A stretch of 64,000 nucleotides of DNA from Streptomyces sp. NBC_00234. GTDB lineage: Bacteria > Actinomycetota > Actinomycetes > Streptomycetales > Streptomycetaceae. A program made the position numbers and the translations under genes. This document shows, piece by piece, positions 17,141 to 25,019 of this stretch. The first letter of the stretch is position 1. Every line of letters begins with the position of its first letter. The stretch is from assembly GCF_036195325.1 (NCBI RefSeq), contig NZ_CP108101.1, positions 5,704,001-5,768,000 of the forward strand, in the 5' to 3' direction. The notes beneath the pieces were generated by a model. The model ran no database searches, had not been told where the DNA came from, and saw only the letters and a program-made list of their open reading frames with translations.

Positions 17141-17791
17141 ATGAACACCTCCACCTCCAAGACCTCCACCGCTCCCGCCGTCGACGACGACCGCGAGGAG
17201 AAGACGGCGACGGACGAGAGCGCCGTGAAGGAAACGAAGGCCACCAAGGACACGAAGGACGCGACCGGGGCCTCCGACACCGAGGCCGCGGCGACCGACG
17301 GCGTGAACGACGACGTCGAGGCCGACGACGACGCCGACCTGGAGCTCGACGCCTACGACGAGGCCGAGGCGACCGCCGCCTCCGGCTTCGGCGCGGGCGC
17401 CGCCGCCGTCGTCGCCGCCGGGCTCGGCATCGTCTCGCTCACCGGCGCCTGGACCGGCCGGGTCGCCGCCGAGCGGGAGACCCTGATCGGTCAGATCAAG
17501 ACCTCCGGCGGCGGCAGCGCGGCCCAGCAGATCTCCGAGATCTACGCGGACGCCTGGCACACCACCGCCCTGGTCAACGGCCTGTTCGCGCTGCTCGCCC
17601 TCCTGGTGGGCGTGTTCGTCCTCGTCCGCCCGGCCTTCGGCGCACCCGCCGAACGCCCGCAGCCCGGCTGGATCCGCGCCGTCGCCCTGGCCGGTGTCGT
17701 GCTCGGCGTGCTCGGTGTACTGATCTCGGCCGGCATGTACTTCGACCTGCTCCTCTCGCTGCCCAGCGCGGGTGCGGCGACCGGCGGCTGA
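17141..17791 (+). CDS. membrane protein with charged N-terminal domain
   Basis: A 216-residue protein of unknown function. Roughly the first 80 residues are Thr/Lys/Asp/Glu-rich and low in complexity, then come three likely membrane helices (near 82-105, 135-160 and 172-200). The ATG at 17141 is preferred to the in-frame GTG at 17132 because TAGCGT lies seven bases upstream of it with no Shine-Dalgarno sequence, the leaderless pattern of other genes here. A bundle with the regulators downstream is not evident; a strong terminator follows. Confidence 0.75.
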   Translation: MNTSTSKTSTAPAVDDDREEKTATDESAVKETKATKDTKDATGASDTEAAATDGVNDDVEADDDADLELDAYDEAEATAASGFGAGAAAVVAAGLGIVSLTGAWTGRVAAERETLIGQIKTSGGGSAAQQISEIYADAWHTTALVNGLFALLALLVGVFVLVRPAFGAPAERPQPGWIRAVALAGVVLGVLGVLISAGMYFDLLLSLPSAGAATGG

Positions 17792-17833
17792 GGCCCGCCC
17801 CCGAGGCACCGGCCGGACCCGGAGCCTCTTCGG

Positions 17834-17880
17834 CCCGGACTGGCGGGCGGGCCGGGAAGACGCCCGCCCGCCGGTCCGGG
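17834..17880 (+). terminator. large hairpin terminator in the 17.8-18.1 kb gap
   Basis: An 18-base stem with one G-U pair (arms 17834-17851 and 17863-17880) follows the membrane-protein gene. The rest of the 328-base gap (17881-18119) contains TTGACG at 17912-17917, which might be a -35 box for the small gene at 18120, but no convincing -10 partner was seen. Confidence 0.8.
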
Positions 17881-18119
17881 ACGAAACGCGGCCGAGGGCC
17901 GCGACGGCAGTTTGACGAGAGGCCCTAAGGCATCCGCCGTGCGTCCCCGGTGCGGTGTACGGCATGGGCTGCGCGCGTCTAAGGCCCCCACCCCGCGGAG
18001 ATGCGGCACTCGCCCGATGCGGCGACACCCCCTGGCGAACGACAGTTGGGGCACGGCCGGAAAGGCCCCGGCAACCGCCGGTCAGGCCCCCACGGCCCGC
18101 CGTCACCAGGGAGAGAGCC

Positions 18120-18293
18120 ATGTACGCGTACGAACTCCACCAGATCCAGGCCGCCGAACTCATCCGCCGGGCCGAGTCGCAGCGCCTGGTGCGCGAGGCG
18201 GTGCTCGCCCGCCGTGCGGCGCGCCGTACCGGACGGGACGACACCGAAGGGCGGGTGAGCGCGAACCGGAGTCGCTTCGTCCACGCCGCGTAG
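18120..18293 (+). CDS. 57-residue conserved-looking small protein
   Basis: MYAYELHQIQAAELIRRAES opens a short, helical, arginine-rich protein (RLVREAVLARRAARR). The ATG is preceded by AGGGAGAGAG at ideal spacing, and codon use is as GC-biased as in neighbouring genes, both of which argue for a real gene. It ends 59 bases before the large LuxR-type regulator. Function unknown. Similar short proteins with the same opening are, from memory, common beside regulators in Streptomyces. Confidence 0.75.
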   Translation: MYAYELHQIQAAELIRRAESQRLVREAVLARRAARRTGRDDTEGRVSANRSRFVHAA

Positions 18294-18352
18294 CGATGGC
18301 GGCCCGCCTTCCGGCTGCCGTGGCATCGGACCCGTGTGCGATGCTCGGCGGC

Positions 18353-21300
18353 GTGGAGACCAAGTCCGTCAGCCCCGTGTTCATCGGCCGCACCGACGAG
18401 CTCGCGCTGCTCACCGAGGCGCTCGCACAGTCCGCGGCCGGTGAGCCGCAGGCGCTGCTCATCGGTGGAGAGGCGGGCGTCGGCAAGACCCGTCTGGTCG
18501 AGGAGTTCCTCGCGGTGGCCGATCGCCGCGAGGCCGTCGTCGCCGTCGGCGGCTGCGTCGAAATCGGCGCGGACGGGCTGCCGTTCGCCCCGTTCTCCAC
18601 GGCGCTGCGCGCCTTGCGCCGCACCCTGCCCGAGGAACTGACCGAGGCGCTGGCCGGCCAGGAGGGCGAACTGTCCCGCCTGCTGCCCGAACTCGGCGAC
18701 ACCGGCCACGAGCCGAACGACGAGCACGGCACCGCCCGTCTCTTCGAGCTCACCGCCCGGCTCCTGGAACGCCTCTCCGCCGAGCGCACCGTCGTCCTCG
18801 TGCTGGAGGACCTGCACTGGGCCGACGCCTCCACCCGCCACCTCCTCGCCTATCTCTTCCGCACCCTGCGCAGCGGTCGCCTCACGGTGATCGGCACCTA
18901 CCGCGCCGACGACATCCACCGCCGCCACCCCCTGCGCCCGCTCCTCGCGGAGATGGACCGGCTCCGCGCCGTCCGGCGCATCGAGCTCGCCCGCTTCACC
19001 CGGGCCGAGGTCCGCCGCCAGCTCACCGGCATCCTCGCGGCCACCCCCGAGACCGGACTGGTCGACGAGATCTTCGACCGCTCCGACGGGAACGCCTTCT
19101 TCGTCGAGGAACTCGCCCGCAGCCTCGAATGCTGCGGCGACAGCTCCGAGCTCTCCGACTCCCTGCGCGACCTGCTCCTCGTACGGGTCGAGGCGCTGTC
19201 CGACGACGCGCAGAAGATCGCGAGGATCGTCGCCGAAGGCGGCTCCACCGTCGAACACGAACTGCTCGCGGCCGTCGCCGGGCTGTCCGACGACGCCCTC
19301 ATCGAGGCCCTGCGCACCGCCGTCGGCGCCAACCTGCTGCTCCCCGCCCCGGACACGGGCGGATACCGCTTCCGGCACTCCCTCGTCCGCGAGGCGGTCA
19401 GCGACGACCTGCTGCCCGGCGAGCGCTCCCGCCTCAACCGCCGCTACGCCGAGGCCCTGGAGGCCGACCCCACGCTCGTCCGCGACGACGAACGCGCCAC
19501 CCGCCTCGCCAGCTACTGGTACGCGGCCCGTGACGCGGCGAAGGCGCTGCCCGCCGTACTGAAGGCATCCGTCGAAGCCCGCCGCCGCTACGCCCACTCC
19601 GAACAGTTCCGTCTGCTGGAACGGGCCATGGAGCTCTGGGACGACGTACCCGAAGACGTACGCCGCACCCTGCGCCCCATCGACTACGCGGAGGTCTACC
19701 CGGCCTGCGCGGGCGACCCCGGGACCGCCCCGCTCCGCTATCTCGACCTGATGGCCGAAGCCACCGTCGCCGCCCGCTTCGGGGGCGACCGCGAAAGGGC
19801 CCTGGCCATCGCGAAGAAGGCCATACGCGTCCTGGACAGCGGGCAGGAGCCGCTGCGCGCCGCCTGGTTCTGGGTGCAGCGCTCCCGTCTGACCCAGGAC
19901 CTCACCCGCGGCGACGGCCGCCAGGAACTGGCCCTCGCCCAGGACCTGGTCCGGGGCCTGCCCCCGTCCGCCGTGCACGCCGACGTCCTCACCAACGTCG
20001 CCAGTTGGGGAGCCCTGCACCAGCCCGGCGCCGAGACCCTCGCCGCCGCGGACCGTGCCGTGGAGTACGCACAGCTCGTCGGTGACGAGCCCATCGAGCT
20101 GTACGCCCGCCTCACCCGGGCCTGGCTCGCCGCCGAGGCGGGCGGCGTCGACGAGGGCATCGCCGAGCTGTACGCCATCCGCGACCGTGCCGAGGAACTG
20201 CACCTGGTCGGGATCATGGGCCGGGCCAGCATCAACCTTCCCTCCACGCTCGAATCCATGGGCCGGTCCCTGGAGGCCGTGGCCGCCGCGGACCACGGAA
20301 TCGAGGTCTGCCACAGCCACGGCATCGCCGACACCGAAGCCTGGGTCCGGTCCAACCAGTCGCACTCCTTGTTCTCCCTCGGGCACTGGGACGAGAGCGC
20401 GAAGGCCGCCGATGCCGCCGCCCTGATCGCCCGCTCCCGCAAGGCCCGCGGACTCGTCGCCGCCCGCCGTACGGAACTGGCACTCGCACGCGGCGACTTC
20501 GCCGAAGCGGAGACCCAACTCGCACTCACCCGACGCCATTTCGGGCACCTCGATCCGCAGCCCCAGCACCTCATCACCCCCGCCCGTCACGCGATGGCCC
20601 TGGCCGCCCAGCACGGCCGCCTCTCCGAGGCCCGGGCCGCCTTCGAGGCACAGGCCGCACTCGGCTTCCCGCCGGGCACCCAGCGGTACGCCCTGCCCCT
20701 GCTCCACGTCGCCGCCGCGGCCGAGGCCGACGCCCGCGGCCTGCCCGCCGCCGATCCCGGACGCCCCGCGATCCTGGAGCTGATCCGCACCCACCTCAAA
20801 CGGCTGCCGATGCTCGTCCCCATATGGGCCGCCCACGGTGTGCTCGTCGAAGCCGAACTGGCCCGTGCCGAAGGGACCGACACCCCCGACCACTGGTCCC
20901 GCGCAGCGACCGCCTTCGCACCGCTCCAGCGGCCCTACGAAACGGCCCAGATCCGCCACCGCTGGGCGGAATCCCTCCTCACCGTCCAGGGCGACCGCTC
21001 CTCCGCGGCCCCGCTGCTGCACGAGGCCCACGCCGCCGCGGTGAGGCTCGGGGCACGGCCGCTCACCGAGACCATCGAGCTGCTGGCCGGCCGCGCCCGC
21101 GTCCCGCTCACCGCGCCCGAGCCGACGCCCGGGCCGCAGATCCACCCCGCCGTTCTCGTCCCGGCCGCGGATGCCGTGGCGGCCGAGGGACAGGACCCGG
21201 CCGAGGCCGCCGTCGAATCCTTCGGGCTGACACCGCGCGAGCGGGACGTGCACCGGCTCGTGGCCGCCGGTCACACCAATCGAAGGATCGCCGAGGAGCT

Positions 21301-21421
21301 GTACATCTCGCCCAAGACGGCGAGCGTGCACGTCTCCAACATCCTTGCCAAGCTGGGGGTGGCCAGCCGCGGCGAGGCCGCTGCCCTTGCACACCGCCTC
21401 CGGCTCTACCCGGTGCGGTGA
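18353..21421 (+). CDS. large ATP-binding LuxR-family (LAL) regulator
   Basis: A transcription factor of about 1022 residues. It has an N-terminal ATPase module with Walker A GGEAGVGKTR (residues 38-47) and Walker B VLVLEDLHWAD, a long helical TPR-like middle (about 400-900), and a C-terminal LuxR helix-turn-helix (LTPRERDVHRLVAAGHTNRRIAEEL then SPKTASVHVSNILAKL). Family members activate degradation or secondary-metabolite genes on binding a ligand and ATP. The GTG at 18353 follows GATGCT by seven bases, a leaderless layout; an in-frame ATG at 18341 is the alternative. No biosynthetic cluster adjoins it, so its targets are probably elsewhere. It faces a convergent gene. Confidence 0.9.
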   Translation: METKSVSPVFIGRTDELALLTEALAQSAAGEPQALLIGGEAGVGKTRLVEEFLAVADRREAVVAVGGCVEIGADGLPFAPFSTALRALRRTLPEELTEALAGQEGELSRLLPELGDTGHEPNDEHGTARLFELTARLLERLSAERTVVLVLEDLHWADASTRHLLAYLFRTLRSGRLTVIGTYRADDIHRRHPLRPLLAEMDRLRAVRRIELARFTRAEVRRQLTGILAATPETGLVDEIFDRSDGNAFFVEELARSLECCGDSSELSDSLRDLLLVRVEALSDDAQKIARIVAEGGSTVEHELLAAVAGLSDDALIEALRTAVGANLLLPAPDTGGYRFRHSLVREAVSDDLLPGERSRLNRRYAEALEADPTLVRDDERATRLASYWYAARDAAKALPAVLKASVEARRRYAHSEQFRLLERAMELWDDVPEDVRRTLRPIDYAEVYPACAGDPGTAPLRYLDLMAEATVAARFGGDRERALAIAKKAIRVLDSGQEPLRAAWFWVQRSRLTQDLTRGDGRQELALAQDLVRGLPPSAVHADVLTNVASWGALHQPGAETLAAADRAVEYAQLVGDEPIELYARLTRAWLAAEAGGVDEGIAELYAIRDRAEELHLVGIMGRASINLPSTLESMGRSLEAVAAADHGIEVCHSHGIADTEAWVRSNQSHSLFSLGHWDESAKAADAAALIARSRKARGLVAARRTELALARGDFAEAETQLALTRRHFGHLDPQPQHLITPARHAMALAAQHGRLSEARAAFEAQAALGFPPGTQRYALPLLHVAAAAEADARGLPAADPGRPAILELIRTHLKRLPMLVPIWAAHGVLVEAELARAEGTDTPDHWSRAATAFAPLQRPYETAQIRHRWAESLLTVQGDRSSAAPLLHEAHAAAVRLGARPLTETIELLAGRARVPLTAPEPTPGPQIHPAVLVPAADAVAAEGQDPAEAAVESFGLTPRERDVHRLVAAGHTNRRIAEELYISPKTASVHVSNILAKLGVASRGEAAALAHRLRLYPVR

Positions 21422-21430
21422 CGACGGCGC

Positions 21431-21461
21431 GGTGACCGACGGCCCCGGTGACCGACGGCCC
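21431..21461. repeat. tandem 15-base direct repeat between convergent genes
   Basis: GGTGACCGACGGCCC occurs at 21431-21445 and again at 21447-21461. It fills most of the short gap between the LAL regulator and the convergent sugar dehydrogenase. No hairpin terminator is obvious there. Confidence 0.8.
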
Positions 21462-21484
21462 GGTGGACAGGCCCCGGCACGGTG

Positions 21485-22687
21485 CTAGCGCACCTCCAAC
21501 AGCACTATCCGGTCGTCCCCCTGCTTCGGGGAGCCACGGCCGTCCGTGTTGCTGGTGACGAGCCACAGCCGGTCCTCGCCCGCGGCGAGCACGGTCCGCA
21601 GCCGGCCGTACTCCCCGTCGAGGAAGGACTGGGGCGCCGCCAGGGGTTCGTCCTCGGACGTGCCCGAGAGCGGAATGCGCCACAGCCGCTCACCGCGCAG
21701 GCCCGCCATCCAGATCGATCCGTCGGCGAAGGCGATTCCGCTCGGCGAGGCGTCTTCCGTCTTCCACTGGGCCACCGGGTCGATGAAGCCCTTCTCGCCC
21801 TGCTCGCCCTCCACCTCGGGCCAGCCGTAATTTCCGCCCGGCTCGATGCGGTTCAGCTCGTCCCAGGTGTTCTGGCCGAACTCGGCCGCCCAGAGCCGCT
21901 TCTGCCCGTCCCAGGCCAACCCCTGCACATTGCGGTGCCCGTACGAATACACCACCGAATCGGCCTCGGGATTGCCGTGCACGGGCTCGCCGTCGGGCGT
22001 CATCCGAAGGATCTTCCCGCCCAGCGACTCCTTGTCCTGGGCCAGCCCCGTGTCCCCGGTCTCGCCGGTGCCCGCGTACAGCATGCGGTCCGGGCCGAAG
22101 GCGATCCGGCCGCCGTTGTGGATGGAGCCCTTGGGGATGCCCCGCAGGATCGTGTCCGGCGCGCCCAGCTGCTGGCCGGCCGGCTTCCGCTCCTCGTACA
22201 GCATGCGGGCGATGCGGTTGTCGGACTCGGTCGTGAAGTACGCGTACACCAGGCGGTCCGCGCCGAACGTCGACGAGACGGCGAGGCCCAGCAGTCCGCC
22301 CTCACCGCCCGGCGACACCCCGGGCACGGAGCCCAGCAGGGTCTTCTTCCCGCTCTCCCCGTCGATCAGAGTGATCGTGGCGTCGTCGCGGGAGGCCACC
22401 AGCAGATCACCGCCGGGCAGGGCCGCCAGCCCCCAGGGGCTCGCCAGCCCTTCCGTGAGCGTGGAGACGACCTTCACCGAACCCTTGGCGGGGGGCAGAT
22501 CCGAGGGCGTGCCGGAAGGGGAGGGAGCAGAGGCGGAGGCGGACGGCGGTGACGCGTCGCCCTCCCGTTCCCCCGGACTCCCCGAGCCCGCCTCGGACGC
22601 ACAGGCTGCGGACATCAGGAGCGAGGCCGCGGCCAGCGCGGCCACCGCGCCTTTGCGGACAGCGGGGGAGAGAGCAGATCCGAACAC
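21485..22687 (-). CDS. PQQ-type sugar dehydrogenase lipoprotein
   Basis: A 400-residue secreted lipoprotein of the glucose/sorbosone dehydrogenase family. The signal peptide ends in the lipobox LMSAAC, so the mature protein is anchored at Cys29, followed by a Ser/Pro/Ala-rich spacer (to about residue 68) and a six-bladed propeller. Family motifs are LASPWGLAALPGGDLLV, GGEGGLLGLAVS, HNGGRIAFGPD, YSYGHRNVQGLAW and GGNYGWPEV. Members oxidise aldose sugars with PQQ; many actinobacterial members have no tested substrate. The GTG start has AAAGGAT seven bases upstream. Confidence 0.88.
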   Translation of the reverse strand: MFGSALSPAVRKGAVAALAAASLLMSAACASEAGSGSPGEREGDASPPSASASAPSPSGTPSDLPPAKGSVKVVSTLTEGLASPWGLAALPGGDLLVASRDDATITLIDGESGKKTLLGSVPGVSPGGEGGLLGLAVSSTFGADRLVYAYFTTESDNRIARMLYEERKPAGQQLGAPDTILRGIPKGSIHNGGRIAFGPDRMLYAGTGETGDTGLAQDKESLGGKILRMTPDGEPVHGNPEADSVVYSYGHRNVQGLAWDGQKRLWAAEFGQNTWDELNRIEPGGNYGWPEVEGEQGEKGFIDPVAQWKTEDASPSGIAFADGSIWMAGLRGERLWRIPLSGTSEDEPLAAPQSFLDGEYGRLRTVLAAGEDRLWLVTSNTDGRGSPKQGDDRIVLLEVR

Positions 22688-22780
22688 AGCAACGATCCTT
22701 TCGACGGCCGCACCACTACTGTTCCTACACCGCAGCCCCGCCCCGGGTTCCCGATCTCCGCCAATTCTCTCGCGGCACCC

Positions 22781-23773
22781 TCAGTCCCACGACCCGCGTG
22801 CCCGCGGCAGCCCGGCGATCTCCGTCAGATCCGCGTCGTCGAGCTCCAACTGCGCCGCGCCCGCGTTCTCCACGGCCCACTGCTCCCGCTTCGCGCCCGG
22901 TACGGGCACCACGTGAGGCCCCTGCCGCAGCACCCACGCCAGCGCCACCTGCGCCGGAGTGGCGCCATGGCGCTCCGCGATCCGCCGGAGCCCGGACACC
23001 ACCGGCTGGTTCGCGGCCATCATCTCGGCGGTGAACCGCGGGTGCCTGGCGCGCGGATCGTCCGGCTCGAAACCCTGCCCAGGCGTGAGCGTTCCCGTGA
23101 GATAGCCGTTCCCGAGCGGCATCGCGGCCAGCAGCCCCACACCCCGCGCCGTGCACCACGGCAGCAGCGACTCCAGCGCCTCCGGCGACCACACGGAGAG
23201 CTCGGCCTCCACCGCGCTGACCGGGAAGACCTGCTGCACGCGCTCCAGTTGGCGGATCGTTCCGTCGTGCAGGCGCGCGCCCGACCGGCGTGAGGCGTGC
23301 GCCCCCACCGCGCACAGACCCAGCGCCCGCACCTTCCCCGCGGTCACCAGATCGGCCATCGCTCCCCAGGTCTCCTCCACCGGCACCTCGGGGTCGGCGC
23401 GGTGCAGCTGGTACAGGTCGATCACATCGGTCTGCAGCCGCCGCAGCGAGGCGTCGCAGGCCCGCCGCACATAGCCCGGGCGCCCGTTGGCGACGATGTG
23501 CTGATCGCCCACCAGCAGCCCGCCCTTGGTGGACAGGAACGCCTCGCTCCGGCGCCCCTTGAGCGCCCGGCCCACGAGCAGCTCGTTCGTGAACGGGCCG
23601 TACATGTCCGCCGTGTCGAGCAGTCGGACGCCTGCGTCGAGCGCCGCGTGCACGGTCCTCAACGAGCGGTCGCCACGTTGTTGCGAGGTGCTGTACGCCC
23701 AGCTCATCGGCATACAGCCGAGCCCGACCGCGCCCACGGCGAGCGCCGCCGCACCGATTGTCCTGCGCTCCAA
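22781..23773 (-). CDS. aldo/keto reductase
   Basis: An NADPH-dependent oxidoreductase of about 330 residues. The catalytic tetrad is visible: Asp and Tyr in LLDTADMYGPFTNE, Lys in LSTKGGL and His in DLYQLHRAD. The C-terminal VPVPGAKR is the usual cofactor-binding segment. The TTG at 23773 was chosen because GGGAGGG lies nine bases upstream and the family begins right there (ERRTIGAAALAVG); the open frame continues upstream to 23815 without a better start. Substrate unknown. It is divergent from the dehydrogenase gene at 23893. Confidence 0.85.
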   Translation of the reverse strand: MERRTIGAAALAVGAVGLGCMPMSWAYSTSQQRGDRSLRTVHAALDAGVRLLDTADMYGPFTNELLVGRALKGRRSEAFLSTKGGLLVGDQHIVANGRPGYVRRACDASLRRLQTDVIDLYQLHRADPEVPVEETWGAMADLVTAGKVRALGLCAVGAHASRRSGARLHDGTIRQLERVQQVFPVSAVEAELSVWSPEALESLLPWCTARGVGLLAAMPLGNGYLTGTLTPGQGFEPDDPRARHPRFTAEMMAANQPVVSGLRRIAERHGATPAQVALAWVLRQGPHVVPVPGAKREQWAVENAGAAQLELDDADLTEIAGLPRARGSWD

Positions 23774-23892
23774 CTCCCCGAACCCTCCCTCGGTCCCGCG
23801 GTCACGGGACCACACCGCACCCCAAAGTAACCTCTGCTCCCGGGCGGCTGTCGGGCAGCAGGCCCCCCACGACAGGCCCTAGCCTTCTGAGC

Positions 23893-24843
23893 ATGACTTC
23901 GAAGACCACGACCGACGTATGGCTGCCGATTCCGGCCGATGAGATCGACGGGCTTCCCGAGGGGCTCAACTACCTCTTCTGGGACGGCGGCCAGGACTTC
24001 CCCGCGGACCCCGCCGACTGCGCCTTCTACGTCGTTCCCTATATGAAGGGCCCGCAGGTCGCGTCGCGCCCGCTCGACGCGATGCGTTCGGTACGGGTCG
24101 TGCAGACGCTCTCCGCGGGTATCGACCACGTGGAGCCCGGCCTCGGCCTTCTCCCGGCCGGTGTGCGGCTCTGCAACGCCAAGGGGGTGCACGAGGCGTC
24201 CACCGCCGAGCTGGCCCTCGCGCTGATCCTCGCCTCGCTGCGGGGCTTCCCCGGCTTCGTGCACGGCCAGGACAAGGAGGAGTGGCGGTCCGGCTTCTAT
24301 CCCGCGCTCGCCGACAAGTCCGTGCTCATCGTGGGGTACGGATCGATCGGTTCGGCCATCGAGGACCGGCTCGAACCCTTCGAGTGCGCGCGGGTGGCGC
24401 GCGTCGCGCGCTCTGCGCGGACGACAGGGCGCGGTCCCGTACACGCGCTCGGTGACCTGCCCACGCTGCTGCCCGAGGCCGACATCGTCATTCTGTCCAC
24501 CCCGCTGAACGCGTCCACACAAGGGCTGGTGGGGGCGGAGTTCCTCAAGGCGATGCGGGACGGCGCACTCCTCGTCAACGTGGCCAGGGGACAAGTGGTG
24601 GACACCCAGGCACTGTTGTCCGAACTCGAGTGCGGTCGGCTGCGCGCCGCGCTCGATGTCACCGACCCGGAACCCCTGCCCGCCGGTCATCCTCTCTGGC
24701 ATGCTCCCCATGTCCTGATCACTCCTCATGTGGGCGGCAGCACGTCGGCGTTCCTGCCCAGGGCCAAGCGTCTGCTGGCAGGGCAGCTCACCCGCTTCGC
24801 CACGGGCGAGCCGGTGCGGAACGTCGTACTCACCACCGGCTGA
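23893..24843 (+). CDS. D-isomer-specific 2-hydroxyacid dehydrogenase
   Basis: A 316-residue NAD(P)-dependent dehydrogenase. The dinucleotide motif GYGSIGSA lies near residue 150 and the catalytic Arg (NVARGQVVD), Glu (DPEPLP) and His (TPHVGGST) are all present, so it should be active on a 2-hydroxy or 2-keto acid. The substrate cannot be fixed. A hexamer TAGCCT lies seven bases before the ATG and there is no Shine-Dalgarno sequence, so the transcript is probably leaderless. Confidence 0.88.
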   Translation: MTSKTTTDVWLPIPADEIDGLPEGLNYLFWDGGQDFPADPADCAFYVVPYMKGPQVASRPLDAMRSVRVVQTLSAGIDHVEPGLGLLPAGVRLCNAKGVHEASTAELALALILASLRGFPGFVHGQDKEEWRSGFYPALADKSVLIVGYGSIGSAIEDRLEPFECARVARVARSARTTGRGPVHALGDLPTLLPEADIVILSTPLNASTQGLVGAEFLKAMRDGALLVNVARGQVVDTQALLSELECGRLRAALDVTDPEPLPAGHPLWHAPHVLITPHVGGSTSAFLPRAKRLLAGQLTRFATGEPVRNVVLTTG

Positions 24844-25019
24844 ACACGCTCCGGAGTACGTTCATCGCAGCGGGTTCCCGCAATGCCGCAGGTCGTCACG
24901 GAGAGTAGAGGAAGTATGTCCCTGAGTGACGGGTCTGGTGTATCGTCCAGAGCGGGGGGCTGCGTCGTGGAAGGGGCGACGCGGGGGAGGAAGTAGAACG
25001 CGAGGGGGCGACGGGCGAT

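Noticed and set aside
17114..21394. 1426-codon minus-strand open frame opposite the LAL regulator
   Set aside because: Same GC artefact; the plus-strand frame has Walker and LuxR motifs and correct codon bias.
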